Assembly (NCBI GenBank): GCA_903882805.1 | Contig: CAIRYK010000042.1 | Span: 1 to 64,000 of the forward strand | DNA length: 64,000 nucleotides | Direction of reading: 5' to 3' | Origin: an uncultured Bacteroidota bacterium | GTDB taxonomy: Bacteria > Bacteroidota > Bacteroidia > Chitinophagales > Chitinophagaceae | Made by a program: the position numbers and the translations under genes | Part shown: positions 41,635-49,913 of the stretch, piece after piece | Numbering within the stretch: position 1 is the first letter of the stretch | Layout: each line of letters starts with the position of its first letter | Notes under the pieces: generated by a model | Database searches by the model: none | The model's input: only the letters and a program-made list of their open reading frames with translations | What the model was told of the DNA's origin: nothing

Positions 41635-42087
41635 TTATGCTACGCTTTCTACCACATAGTTTTTGCCATTGAACACAAAAGTATCGCCTACTTTCAAGCC
41701 TACCAGCTTCAGGCCAATGGGCGATGCCGCCGATATGGCATAGTAGCCCACATCTTCTACCTTCAGCAGTCCGGCGCCTATACTCAGGTAGTAGTTGCCA
41801 TTGTTGGTGCGCACCACGCAGCCCGGCATAGCAGTAGAGCTGATCATGGTAGGCGTTATTTTCTCCAGCGTTTGTTTCAGCTTATCCAGATCGGCCAGGC
41901 GCGACAGATTGAGGTCTATTTCCTGCTGCATCAGTTCGCGGCCGGTTTCAAACTTATCGCCGGCGCTGCTCTTAGAGTCGTCGTTGGCGGCTTCCTGCGC
42001 CTCGGCAATATTTTTCTTTATATCTGTTTCCCTCGTTTTTATGTACTCTATACAAAGAATATACAGCTGCTCCTTAAGTTTAGACAT
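41635..42087 (-). CDS. GreA/GreB-like transcript cleavage factor homologue
   Basis: A 150-residue protein. The N-terminal half is a helical coiled coil (about 15-75, TREtdIKKNIAEAQEAANDD and LNLSRLADLDKLKQTLEKI), and the C-terminal half is a beta-domain of the GreA/GreB type (GCVVRTNNGNYYLSIGAG ... AISAASPIGLKLVGLKVGDTFVFNGKNYVV, with the SPIG-x-x-L motif). The coiled-coil tip lacks the obvious D-E pair of GreA, so transcript-cleavage activity is doubtful. It may bind the RNA polymerase secondary channel in a different role. Confidence 0.83.
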   Translation of the reverse strand: MSKLKEQLYILCIEYIKTRETDIKKNIAEAQEAANDDSKSSAGDKFETGRELMQQEIDLNLSRLADLDKLKQTLEKITPTMISSTAMPGCVVRTNNGNYYLSIGAGLLKVEDVGYYAISAASPIGLKLVGLKVGDTFVFNGKNYVVESVA

Positions 42088-42372
42088 AGACCCTATTGTT
42101 AATATAAATAGCCGTTTACCCTGTAATCGCCCCCCATTTTGCCCCCATGCACAGCCTAAAAGCAGCGCACTAATGCAAGGCGTACAGAAACTGCTGAATT
42201 ATTTGTTCGAAAATTAATTTACAACCCTTGCAAAAAGCGTGCAAATATATGGATGTATCTTTAAAAAATTAACCTTACTGCAACCTGTATAGCAATAAAC
42301 TGCCATGAATATTTATGCACGCCATTATTTGCCTATAAACAAACGGTTACGCAGGCTTTCAACTAATCGGAG

Positions 42373-42380
42373 TAAATTTG
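42373..42380 (+). promoter_or_regulatory. Promoter -7 box TAAATTTG of uvrA
   Basis: Exact TAnnTTTG match, 15 bases before the uvrA ATG. No further sites are clear in the 42088-42395 gap. Confidence 0.65.
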
Positions 42381-42395
42381 CAATAAGGAACAGTT

Positions 42396-45299
42396 ATGGC
42401 AAAGAAGATAAAAAACGGCAAAGGAACTACTTCTGCACAGGAAGCTACCCTGACAACAGCTACCAACAACAATAACACCGCAACAGCAACGCTGGCGCCC
42501 GAGCCACCAGCCCCTGCCGACCAAACTGAACCTGACTACGGCGATGCCATTTTCATAAAAGGCGCGCGAATGCACAACCTTAAAAATGTAGACGTAGCCA
42601 TTCCCCGCAACAAACTGGTAGTGGTAACCGGAGTGAGCGGCAGCGGCAAATCTTCATTAACCATAGATACCTTGTTTGCCGAGGGTCAGCGCCGATATGC
42701 CGAAAGCCTGAGCGCATATGCGCGCCAGTTTTTGGTGCGTATGGACAAGCCCGATGTTGACTATATAAAGGGCATTTGCCCAGCTATAGCCATAGAGCAA
42801 AAAGTAACTACCCGCACCCCGCGCAGCACTGTGGGCAGCATGACGGAGATATACGACTATCTGCGCCTGCTGTTTGCCCGCATAGGCAAAACCTACTCGC
42901 CCATAAGCGGCCGCGAGGTAAAAAAAGACACCGTAACCGATGTGGTAACTTTTGTGCAAACATTGCCCAAGGGATCGAGGGTGCAGTTTATTGTGCCCAT
43001 AGCGCTGCGGTACCAGCGCACACTGACAGAGGAGCTGAATATACTGATGCAAAAAGGCTTCAGCCGCATATATGTACCTGCTATAGACGACAAGCCCATA
43101 CGTATAGAGGACGCGCTTGCCGAAACAGTGACCATAGGCGATGCCGTAGCCAACCTGCTGATAGACCGCATAGTGGTAAAAGAACAGTTTGACGAGGACG
43201 ACCTGCACCGCCTTGCCGACAGTATACAGACTGCGTTTTATGAAAGCGAGGGCGAATGCCATGTAGAGGTGATAGGCAAAGAAACCTACACCTTCAACAA
43301 TAGGTTTGAGGCCGACGGCATGAATTTTGACGAACCTTCGCCCAATTTATTCTCGTTCAATAATCCGTATGGCGCCTGCCCTACCTGCGAGGGTTTTGGA
43401 CAAACGCTGGGTATAGACGAGGCGCTGGTAATACCCGACCACCGCCTGAGTGTGCACGAGGGTGCAGTAGCCTGCTGGCGCGGCGAAAAAATGAGCGAAT
43501 GGCAGCACAGTTTTATACTGGCAGCATCGAAATACGATTTCCCAATACATAAACCCATTGCCGACCTCACCGAAAAGGAACTGGAACTGCTGTGGGATGG
43601 CAACAGCCGGGTGAGCGGCATACGCGACTTTTTTACGATGGTAGAGCAAAACCTGTATAAGGTGCAATACCGTGTAATGCAGGCGCGCTACCGCGGCCGC
43701 ACCACCTGCCCTACCTGCAAGGGCACCAGGCTGCGCAAAGAAGCGCTGTATGTGCGGGTGCACGGAGCTACCATAGGCCAATTGCTGATGAAACCGGCAG
43801 ACGAACTCTATGCATGGATAAAGAACCTGTCGCTTACCGACCATGAAATGACCATAGCCAAGCGCATACTGCAAGAGATAAACCAGCGAATGAAAACATT
43901 GCTGGATGTGGGCTTGAGTTATTTGTCGCTGGGCAGGCTGGCCAATACACTGTCGGGCGGCGAAAGCCAGCGCATACAGCTTACCAAGTTTTTGGGCAGC
44001 AACCTTACCGACTCGCTGTATATACTGGACGAACCCAGTATAGGCTTGCACAGCCGCGATACCGAGCGACTGATCAACGTATTGCAATCGCTACGCGACT
44101 TGGGCAATACCGTAGTGGTGGTAGAGCACGACGAAATGATGATGCGTAAGGCAGACCATATTATCGATATGGGTCCGTTGGCCAGCCATCTGGGTGGCGA
44201 GGTAGTGGCTGCCGGCAACTATAAAGAACTGATTGCCAACCCTGCGAGCCTGACAGGCAAGTACCTGAGCGGCGCGCTGACTATAGAGCCGCCAGCCATA
44301 CGTCGCCTACCGGCAGCCAAAATAAGAATAGAAGGCTGCCGCCAAAACAACCTGCAGGATGTGAGCGTAGATTTTCCGCTGAATATGCTGGTGGTGGTAA
44401 CGGGTGTGAGCGGAAGCGGTAAAACAACGCTGGTAAAGCAAACGCTGTACCCAGCTCTACTGAAACACTATGGCGAAAGCGCAGACAGACCGGGACTGTT
44501 TAGAAACCTTACCGGCGACTTAGAAAACATAGGCCACATAGAAATGGTGGACCAAAACCCGATAGGCAAGTCGAGCAGGAGCAACCCGGTAACCTATGTA
44601 AAAGCTTACGACGAAATAAGAAAATTATATGCCAAGCAGCCGCTATCGGTAATGAGAGGCTTTGCCGAAAAACATTATTCGTTTAACACCGACGGCGGCC
44701 GCTGCGACACCTGCAAAGGCGAGGGCGAGGTGGTGGTAGAAATGCAGTTCCTTGCCGATGTACACCTGCTGTGCGAAAGCTGCAAGGGCAAACGATTTAA
44801 AGAGGAGGTGCTGGAAGTAACCTACCGCACCAAAAACATATACGATGTACTGGAAATGAGCGTGGACGAAGCCATTGCTTTTTTTGCAGATGAGAAAAAG
44901 CTGGCTGCCGCTCTGCAACCCCTCAGCAATGTGGGCCTGGGCTACGTGAAACTGGGACAAAGCAGCGACACCCTAAGCGGTGGTGAAGCCCAAAGGGTGA
45001 AACTGGCGTCGTTTTTGGGCAAGGGCAAAATAAACGCCAAGGTGTTGTTTATCTTCGATGAACCTACCACAGGGCTGCATATGCACGACATAAACAAACT
45101 GCTGGGTTCGTTCGATGCACTCATAGAGCAGGGGCACTCTATAATAGTAATAGAGCACAATACCGACGTAATAAAATGTGCCGACTGGGTTATAGATATG
45201 GGCCCCGAAGGCGGCAAAGGCGGCGGCCGACTGCTCTACGAAGGCCCACCCGATGGATTGAAAAATGTAAAGGAGAGTTATACGGGGATGTATATGTAG
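42396..45299 (+). CDS. uvrA: Excinuclease ABC subunit A
   Basis: A 967-residue DNA damage recogniser of nucleotide-excision repair. Two ABC modules: Walker A VTGVSGSGKSSL and VTGVSGSGKTTL, signatures LSGGESQRIQL and LSGGEAQRVKL, Walker B LYILDEPSIGLH and LFIFDEPTTGLH. Zinc modules show CPTCEGFG, CPTCKGTRL, CDTCKGEG and CESCKGKRF. The UvrB-binding region precedes the first zinc site. The first 45 residues are a low-complexity T/N/A/P-rich extension not needed for the fold. It has the usual length once that tail is removed. Monocistronic, no SOS-type palindrome seen upstream. Confidence 0.96.
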   Translation: MAKKIKNGKGTTSAQEATLTTATNNNNTATATLAPEPPAPADQTEPDYGDAIFIKGARMHNLKNVDVAIPRNKLVVVTGVSGSGKSSLTIDTLFAEGQRRYAESLSAYARQFLVRMDKPDVDYIKGICPAIAIEQKVTTRTPRSTVGSMTEIYDYLRLLFARIGKTYSPISGREVKKDTVTDVVTFVQTLPKGSRVQFIVPIALRYQRTLTEELNILMQKGFSRIYVPAIDDKPIRIEDALAETVTIGDAVANLLIDRIVVKEQFDEDDLHRLADSIQTAFYESEGECHVEVIGKETYTFNNRFEADGMNFDEPSPNLFSFNNPYGACPTCEGFGQTLGIDEALVIPDHRLSVHEGAVACWRGEKMSEWQHSFILAASKYDFPIHKPIADLTEKELELLWDGNSRVSGIRDFFTMVEQNLYKVQYRVMQARYRGRTTCPTCKGTRLRKEALYVRVHGATIGQLLMKPADELYAWIKNLSLTDHEMTIAKRILQEINQRMKTLLDVGLSYLSLGRLANTLSGGESQRIQLTKFLGSNLTDSLYILDEPSIGLHSRDTERLINVLQSLRDLGNTVVVVEHDEMMMRKADHIIDMGPLASHLGGEVVAAGNYKELIANPASLTGKYLSGALTIEPPAIRRLPAAKIRIEGCRQNNLQDVSVDFPLNMLVVVTGVSGSGKTTLVKQTLYPALLKHYGESADRPGLFRNLTGDLENIGHIEMVDQNPIGKSSRSNPVTYVKAYDEIRKLYAKQPLSVMRGFAEKHYSFNTDGGRCDTCKGEGEVVVEMQFLADVHLLCESCKGKRFKEEVLEVTYRTKNIYDVLEMSVDEAIAFFADEKKLAAALQPLSNVGLGYVKLGQSSDTLSGGEAQRVKLASFLGKGKINAKVLFIFDEPTTGLHMHDINKLLGSFDALIEQGHSIIVIEHNTDVIKCADWVIDMGPEGGKGGGRLLYEGPPDGLKNVKESYTGMYM

Positions 45300-45376
45300 G
45301 TGGTTTGTGGTAGAAAGGTAATAGTAGAGAGTAGCAAGGTGGGGTGTTTTACATCACCATACATCTCCATCTGGCG

Positions 45377-45540
45377 CGAGTGTTCCTAAGGATCACTCGT
45401 CTCACTAAAGTAGCTGGTTTATAACTGGCGTTTAGTGGCATTTCGCGAGTCCTTTTAGGTGTACCCGTCCGCGAGCCAACCACCCCGGTTTGGAACCGAA
45501 GTTTAGTGGTATTTAACATTTCTATTGCCGCGCTCTCCGC
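45377..45540. repeat. Palindromic intergenic repeat region
   Basis: CGAGTG...CACTCG hairpin (45377-45399), CACTAAA/TTTAGTG (45403-45437) and a repeated GTTTAGTGGYATTT motif (45430 and 45500 regions). ACCCTGCAAGGGT and GTCGTAGACTACGAC follow near 45600-45630. A minus-strand open frame (45349-45561) crosses these repeats and has no protein-like features. The 45300-45775 gap is otherwise non-coding apart from the promoter below. Confidence 0.6.
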
Positions 45541-45667
45541 TTGCCGAATGTGCGCGAGCAATTAGCAGAATACAACTATACGGTAATCCGTGCTAACCAA
45601 CCCTGCAAGGGTCGTAGACTACGACTTCGCTTTATTTTGGTATTCGGTTAAATAGCTTTGTTAAACA

Positions 45668-45710
45668 TACCATCTACTCTCGACTATGTATTAAAGACTA
45701 TCTACCAAAG
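45668..45710. repeat. Dispersed CTATCTACT-type repeat, copy 1
   Basis: Contains CGACTATGTATTAAAGAC then TATCTACCAAAG. It aligns with copies at 46055-46105 and 57890-57950 but lacks one CTACTAT unit. A promoter box lies 43 bases downstream. Confidence 0.75.
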
Positions 45711-45752
45711 ATCAAATAACCGACACACAAATAAGAAATAAAGAAAATCCAG

Positions 45753-45760
45753 TATTTTTG
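45753..45760 (+). promoter_or_regulatory. Promoter -7 box TATTTTTG
   Basis: Exact TAnnTTTG match, 15 bases before the antitoxin-like gene. Confidence 0.6.
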
Positions 45761-45775
45761 TAAGAAATACGGAGT

Positions 45776-46009
45776 ATGACAATTTCGGCTTTAAAGAATG
45801 AATTGCATAGGTACATAGATATGGCAGATGAAGAGCAACTAAAAGCAATGCACCAATTGCTCGAAGGCAGCAATAACAGCCACAGATATGCACAAGAAGA
45901 ATTAGATAATTTTTATGGAATATTGGAAGGTTATAAGAACGGGACAATAGAGACTATACCGGTAGCTACTGCTCATGCTGAAATTAGAGAACGTTTAAGC
46001 AGAAAATAA
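45776..46009 (+). CDS. Antitoxin-like protein, partner lost
   Basis: A 77-residue protein, helical and acidic (MTISALKNELHRYIDMADEEQL, EELDNFYGILEGYKNGTIETIPVATAHAEI, then a basic end RERLSRK). It resembles short Bacteroidota addiction-module antitoxins. Its TAA overlaps an ATG by one base (TAATG), the usual junction with a toxin gene. The frame that follows gives only 23 residues. Confidence 0.72.
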   Translation: MTISALKNELHRYIDMADEEQLKAMHQLLEGSNNSHRYAQEELDNFYGILEGYKNGTIETIPVATAHAEIRERLSRK

Positions 46010-46080
46010 TGGCCTATACTATTTTGCTAAATAGCATTAGTCAAAATACCCTTTACCCCCGACTATCTACTATGTACTAA
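46009..46080 (+). pseudogene. Truncated toxin remnant
   Basis: The ATG overlapping the antitoxin stop opens a frame reading MAYTILLNSISQNTLYP then stop. The first ten residues look like a RelE-family N-terminus (compare MAY-hydrophobic starts). The frame then runs into the dispersed repeat at 46055. Loss of the remaining toxin by repeat insertion or deletion is the simplest reading, but with so few residues it is tentative. Confidence 0.4.
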
Positions 46081-46105
46081 AGACTATCTACTATAAACTC
46101 TCAAC
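46055..46105. repeat. Dispersed CTATCTACT-type repeat, copy 2
   Basis: CCCCGACTATCTACTATG, then TACTAAAGACTATCTACTA, then AAACTCTCAAC. Aligns with 45668 and 57890. A promoter box lies about 45 bases downstream. Confidence 0.8.
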
Positions 46106-46150
46106 TAAATCCAGGCCCACACCGCACAATATAGTTCGGGCATTTTGCAA

Positions 46151-46158
46151 TATCTTTG
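46151..46158 (+). promoter_or_regulatory. Promoter -7 box TATCTTTG
   Basis: Exact TAnnTTTG match, 21 bases before the ATG at 46180. Confidence 0.6.
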
Positions 46159-46179
46159 TGTGCAAAACTTGAACGTGGT

Positions 46180-46593
46180 ATGAAAAAAGCATTGTTTTTA
46201 GTGATTGTTTTGTTGCCATCTTTGTTACTTACTGCACAAACCAAGCAAAAGAAAGAAAAGGAAAAACAGGCTGCAACTTTGCCTCCGCCACGGGTGTGGA
46301 TACCCAATATACCCTCCTACACCACCACGCGCGAAATGGTGCTGGCTAATCCTATGCTCATAACCGATTCGGTGGGCTGCAAGGTGTCGGGCTTTACTAT
46401 ATCCCTTATAGCGCCGGGTCACGACTTTTACGGTCCTTTGTACACAAATGGAAACGAAATGTCTATTCCACAAAAAGACCTCATCAAGAGTTGGGACTTC
46501 CCCGATGTAACCATGTATGTGCAGGATATTCACCTTAACTGTCACGAACAAGATGCGAGAGCAGATGCACTTACTTACAAGTTTACCAAATAG
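46180..46593 (+). CDS. Exported GldM C-terminal-domain-like protein
   Basis: 137 residues from ATG 46180, with signal peptide KKALFLVIVLLPSLLLTAQ. The mature part begins with a lysine-rich stretch and then TTREMVLANPMLITDSVGCKVSGFTISLIAPGHDF, followed by strands to the end. The K-V-x-x-F-T-x-x strand and the later I-x-x-I pattern resemble the repeated C-terminal domains of GldM, a T9SS motor component. It lacks the rest of GldM. It is a paralogue of the next gene: both share TR-x-x-x-L-x-N...TD...CKV-x-x-FT...G-x-x-x-x-GP. Confidence 0.65.
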   Translation: MKKALFLVIVLLPSLLLTAQTKQKKEKEKQAATLPPPRVWIPNIPSYTTTREMVLANPMLITDSVGCKVSGFTISLIAPGHDFYGPLYTNGNEMSIPQKDLIKSWDFPDVTMYVQDIHLNCHEQDARADALTYKFTK

Positions 46594-46660
46594 CACCTCA
46601 CTCCTCACTCATGAAACTAAAATCTAAATACTATTTGTAATTTTCATAAATAATGGCTTC

Positions 46661-47068
46661 ATGAAAAAAGCGCTGCCGCTGGTTTGCATTTCACTATTTG
46701 CTCTATCATTCACATCAATCGCTCAGGATGCGCCCAATGTAAAGCTGGGTAACATAGAAATGAACCCTGAAATAAATGGCCAACTAAAAGCCGTAAAAAC
46801 CACGCGTGCCGAACTACTCAGCAACACCAAACTAACCACCGACCTACCCTATTGCAAAGTAACCCGATTTACCTGCATAATGCTGGGTAAGGGCGAAGGT
46901 TGGGGGCCGGTAATAGTGAAGGGCTCGCAGCTTACTCCCGAAATTATTAACCATATAAAACAATGGAAACCAGGATCGAAGGTGCAACTGGCGCTGGAAG
47001 AAATAAAAGTGTCGTGCAATGGTGAGGAAGTAAAAGCAAAAGGCATAGCCTTACAGTGCGACCAATAG
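46661..47068 (+). CDS. Exported GldM C-terminal-domain-like protein, paralogue
   Basis: A 135-residue protein with signal peptide KKALPLVCISLFALSFTSIAQ region. Mature part: AVKTTRAELLSNTKLTTDLP, then YCKVTRFTCIMLGKGEGWGPVIVKGSQL, then IINHIKQWKPGSKVQLALEEIKVSCNGEEVKAKGIALQC. The 'PGSKV-x-L-x-x-I' turn is the best match to GldM-like repeat domains. Its partner gene is 67 bases upstream, and a long bidirectional terminator follows. Function unknown. Confidence 0.7.
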   Translation: MKKALPLVCISLFALSFTSIAQDAPNVKLGNIEMNPEINGQLKAVKTTRAELLSNTKLTTDLPYCKVTRFTCIMLGKGEGWGPVIVKGSQLTPEIINHIKQWKPGSKVQLALEEIKVSCNGEEVKAKGIALQCDQ

Positions 47069-47096
47069 CCAAATAATACAATATTCGGTATAGCTA

Positions 47097-47142
47097 TAAA
47101 ATGGGAAGGGGTGTATGCGCACATACACCCCTTCCCATTTTA
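47097..47142. terminator. Perfect 21-bp bidirectional terminator
   Basis: TAAAATGGGAAGGGGTGTATG pairs perfectly with its reverse complement at 47122-47142 around loop CGCA, with A and T runs at the ends. It lies between the convergent GldM-like gene and rlmN. Confidence 0.93.
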
Positions 47143-47164
47143 TCGTTGTTAGTTTCATAAAGCA

Positions 47165-48208
47165 TTAATCACTTTCCTGATCTATGTTGGCAAGCTGACC
47201 GCAGGCAGCATCTATGTCTTTACCACGGCTGCGGCGCAGGCGCACGTTCACCCTGTTTTTTGTAAGGTGGTCCATAAACTCCTCTACCACATCCTCGTCG
47301 GGCTTTTGGTAGCGGGCATTGTCTATTGGGTTGTATTCAATAATATTTACCAGGTCGGCAGGCACGCGGCGGTACAACTTTATCAGCTCGTCGGCATCTT
47401 TTATGCTGTCATTGAAGTTCTTAAAAAGTATATACTCAAAGCTAATTTCGTTCTCGGTGGCTTTATAAAAATAATTAAGCGCTTCTACCAGTGCATTCAG
47501 GTTGTTCGACTCATTTATTGGCATTATCTCGTTGCGCTTATGGTCGTTTGGCGCATGCAGCGACAAAGCCAGCTTGAAACGCACCTTATCATCGCCCAAC
47601 TGCTTGATCATTTTGGCAACGCCGGCAGTTGATACTGTTATACGCTTGGGGCTCATACCCAGTCCGTTTGGCGATGTTATAATGTCTATCGCTTTCATCA
47701 TGTTTTTGTAGTTGAGCAGGGGTTCGCCCATGCCCATAAACACAATGTTCGAGAGGTTTTTATTGTAGTGCTTCTGCGACAATTCGTTGAGCAACGTTAC
47801 TTCATCCACAATCTCGTCAAATTCCAGATTGCGTTTACGGTCCATATAGCCGGTAGCGCAAAACTTGCAAGAGAGCGAGCAACCCACCTGCGATGATACA
47901 CAGGCGGTCATACGTTTTTCGGTAGGTATCAGTACGCTTTCTACATAAAAGCCATCATGCAGTTGCAGGCGGTTCTTAATGGTGCCATCGCTGCTATACT
48001 GGCTATGATGCATTTTCAGCTTAGGTATAAAATAGGTTTCTGCAAGTTGTTCACGCAGCGATTTAGACAAGTTAGTCATATCCTGAATGTCTGCAGCATG
48101 TTTCTGCCACACCCATTCGTGTATTTGTTTAGCCCTGAATTTAGGTTCACCCAGGCTGGCCATCATTTTTTCCAACTCGGGCAGGGCTACTTCACGCAAA
48201 TTTTTCAT
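47165..48208 (-). CDS. rlmN: Dual-specificity rRNA/tRNA methyltransferase RlmN
   Basis: 347 residues from the ATG at 48208 (MKNLREVALPELEKMM). A nine-residue longer start exists at 48235, but the shorter one aligns with the family. It is a radical-SAM enzyme that puts m2A at 23S rRNA 2503 and tRNA 37. The [4Fe-4S] motif is CSLSCKFCATG, the GGEP-like motif is GMGEPLLN, and the methyl-carrying C-terminal cysteine is in DIDAACGQL. The N-terminal KFRAKQIHEWVW domain is typical. Confidence 0.95.
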   Translation of the reverse strand: MKNLREVALPELEKMMASLGEPKFRAKQIHEWVWQKHAADIQDMTNLSKSLREQLAETYFIPKLKMHHSQYSSDGTIKNRLQLHDGFYVESVLIPTEKRMTACVSSQVGCSLSCKFCATGYMDRKRNLEFDEIVDEVTLLNELSQKHYNKNLSNIVFMGMGEPLLNYKNMMKAIDIITSPNGLGMSPKRITVSTAGVAKMIKQLGDDKVRFKLALSLHAPNDHKRNEIMPINESNNLNALVEALNYFYKATENEISFEYILFKNFNDSIKDADELIKLYRRVPADLVNIIEYNPIDNARYQKPDEDVVEEFMDHLTKNRVNVRLRRSRGKDIDAACGQLANIDQESD

Positions 48209-48345
48209 GGCGCGAAGGTACAGATTAAGGGGCAATTGCTCAATGGTTTATTTGAATGTGAGCATAAGTGTGCATCTTCTCAGGAATAGGTATTGTTAAT
48301 TTTATACCCAAAGGCTATATTTTACCCCTGCTTGCCACAAAACAC

Positions 48346-48353
48346 TACTTTTG
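48346..48353 (+). promoter_or_regulatory. Promoter -7 box TACTTTTG of kdnB
   Basis: Exact TAnnTTTG match, 48 bases before the ATG at 48402. It rules out the longer frame that starts at 48351. Confidence 0.55.
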
Positions 48354-48401
48354 TGGCGTATTTCAAAACAAAAACTATCTTCAACTACACAAACTAACTA
48401 T

Positions 48402-49475
48402 ATGAAGTTTCGCAATTTTAAAATGGTCGATTATGTAGTGTACGGACGCGGCAGTTTCAACCAGCTCGGCGAGATATTAGCTCCGCACCGCCACAACAAT
48501 GCGCCCATGGTGTTCTTGCTCGACCATCATTTCCAAAACCACGAGCTCAGAAACCGCATACCACTGCAAGGCAACGATATGCTGATAGATGTGGATGTAA
48601 CCCACGAGCCAAAAACTACCTATGTAGACGAATTGGCCAACCTGATAAAGGAACAACATGGCACAGCATCGGGGGTAATAGGTATAGGCGGTGGTTCGGC
48701 AATGGACCTTGCCAAAGCTGTTGGCATAATGATGACCAATCCCGGTAATGCGCACGACTACCAAGGTTGGGACCTTGTAAAAAATGCTGCTGTATATAAA
48801 GCTGGTATACCTACGCTATCTGGCACCGGCGCAGAAGTATCGCGAACTACTGTCCTTACCGGACCTACCCGCAAACTGGGTATGAATTCGGACTTTACCC
48901 CATTCAATCAAATAGTACTAGACCCCGACCTGATAAAAGACGCTCCGGCTAACCAACGCTTTTATACTGGTATGGACTGCTTTATACATTGTGTAGAGTC
49001 GCTCAAGGGCACATTTATTAATGAGTTTAGCCGCTCCTACGGCGAAAAAGCGCAACAACTGTGCGAAGAGGTATTTCTGCATAAAGATGAATGGAACGAA
49101 GAAAGCGACGAGCAACTGATGATGGCTTCTTATGCCGGAGGCATGAGTATTGCCTATTCTCAGGTAGGCGTAGCCCATGCTATAAGCTATGGCCTTAGTT
49201 ACCTGCTGGGTACCAAGCATGGTATAGGCAACTGTATCGTGTTTAACCACCTACAGGAGTTTTACCCCGAGGGCGTAGCAACCTTTCATAAAATGGTGGA
49301 GAAAAACAACATTTTCATACCCGAGGGCATAACCAAAGGCCTAACCGACGAGCAGTTTGACACAATGATCAATGTATCGCTCGGTATGGTTCCACTATGG
49401 GAAAACGCACTGGGTAAAGACTGGCAGACCATAATGACAAGAGACAGACTCAGAAAGCTATATGAGCTTTTCTAA
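48402..49475 (+). CDS. kdnB: 3-deoxy-manno-octulosonate 8-oxidase (KdnB-like iron-containing dehydrogenase)
   Basis: 357 residues from ATG 48402 (MKFRNFKMVDYVVYGRGSFN). It is an iron-containing alcohol dehydrogenase: NAD site GVIGIGGGSAMDLAKAV, ISGTG-type motif PTLSGTGAEVSRTTVL, and metal ligands in FYTGMDCFIHCVESL and GVAHAISYGLSYLLGTKHGIGNCI. The whole run, including GTFINEFSRSYGEKA and EEFYPEGVA-like segments, matches Shewanella KdnB closely as I recall it. That enzyme oxidises Kdo at C8 before KdnA aminates it to 8-amino-Kdo. KdnA is not in this window, but kdsA is. The assignment rests on my recall of that family. Confidence 0.85.
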   Translation: MKFRNFKMVDYVVYGRGSFNQLGEILAPHRHNNAPMVFLLDHHFQNHELRNRIPLQGNDMLIDVDVTHEPKTTYVDELANLIKEQHGTASGVIGIGGGSAMDLAKAVGIMMTNPGNAHDYQGWDLVKNAAVYKAGIPTLSGTGAEVSRTTVLTGPTRKLGMNSDFTPFNQIVLDPDLIKDAPANQRFYTGMDCFIHCVESLKGTFINEFSRSYGEKAQQLCEEVFLHKDEWNEESDEQLMMASYAGGMSIAYSQVGVAHAISYGLSYLLGTKHGIGNCIVFNHLQEFYPEGVATFHKMVEKNNIFIPEGITKGLTDEQFDTMINVSLGMVPLWENALGKDWQTIMTRDRLRKLYELF

Positions 49476-49496
49476 ACGATATTTATTTTTTTCAGG

Positions 49497-49522
49497 GAGG
49501 CGCGGTAAGCGCCTCTTTTTTT
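49497..49522 (+). terminator. Rho-independent terminator of kdnB
   Basis: GAGGCGC-GGTAA-GCGCCTC followed by seven T. Confidence 0.92.
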
Positions 49523-49619
49523 GGGGGGAGGGGCGCAGACGCTTAATAAAAAAATAGTTCAAACACTAACCAGGAGCTCTTTACCTCTGAGATTGGTTAA
49601 TTAAGTGTGCGTCAAATAG

Positions 49620-49913
49620 TTATTCGGGCGGTAAATATGTTCGCTTTCTGGTGTCGTACATATTTAAAACAAGCGCCTTATTGTCGACTATTTTATAAAA
49701 AATACGGTTGTGCTTAGTAATATACAAACTTCTTGTTTCTCGTATACCCGATTGCGCGCCAATGTAGGGGTTGCTACTTAACGATTATACTTTAGCATCA
49801 ACAATTTCCAAAAAGTTGCAAGCTGATTCATATCCCCATTCGTGCTGTAGAAACTCAAGAACTTGCGTTAATTTGTTTAGAAATCTCTTTTTCCTAACTA
49901 TTTTATACGCCAT
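49620..49913 (-). pseudogene. RelE/ParE-type toxin broken by one in-frame stop codon
   Basis: The frame from ATG 49913 reads MAYKIVRKKRFLNKLTQVLE, FLQHEWGYESACNFLEIVDAKV, then TAA at 49787-49785 (codon 43). It continues in the same frame with SLSSNPYIGAQSGIRETRSL, YITKHNRIFYKIVDNKALVL, NMYDTRKRTYLPPE, to a stop at 49620. Joined, the 97 codons make a complete RelE/ParE-type toxin with the R-x-x-x-I-T-K-H-N-R-I-x-Y-K core and R-K-R end. It overlaps the antitoxin stop by 16 bases. No frameshift is needed; a single nonsense change explains it. Programmed readthrough or a sequencing error are alternatives. Confidence 0.82.

Noticed and set aside
45349-45561. Minus-strand open frame of 70 codons in the repeat region after uvrA
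   Set aside because: It is made of palindromic repeat sequence, has no family pattern and no promoter box or ribosome site. It is best read as non-coding.
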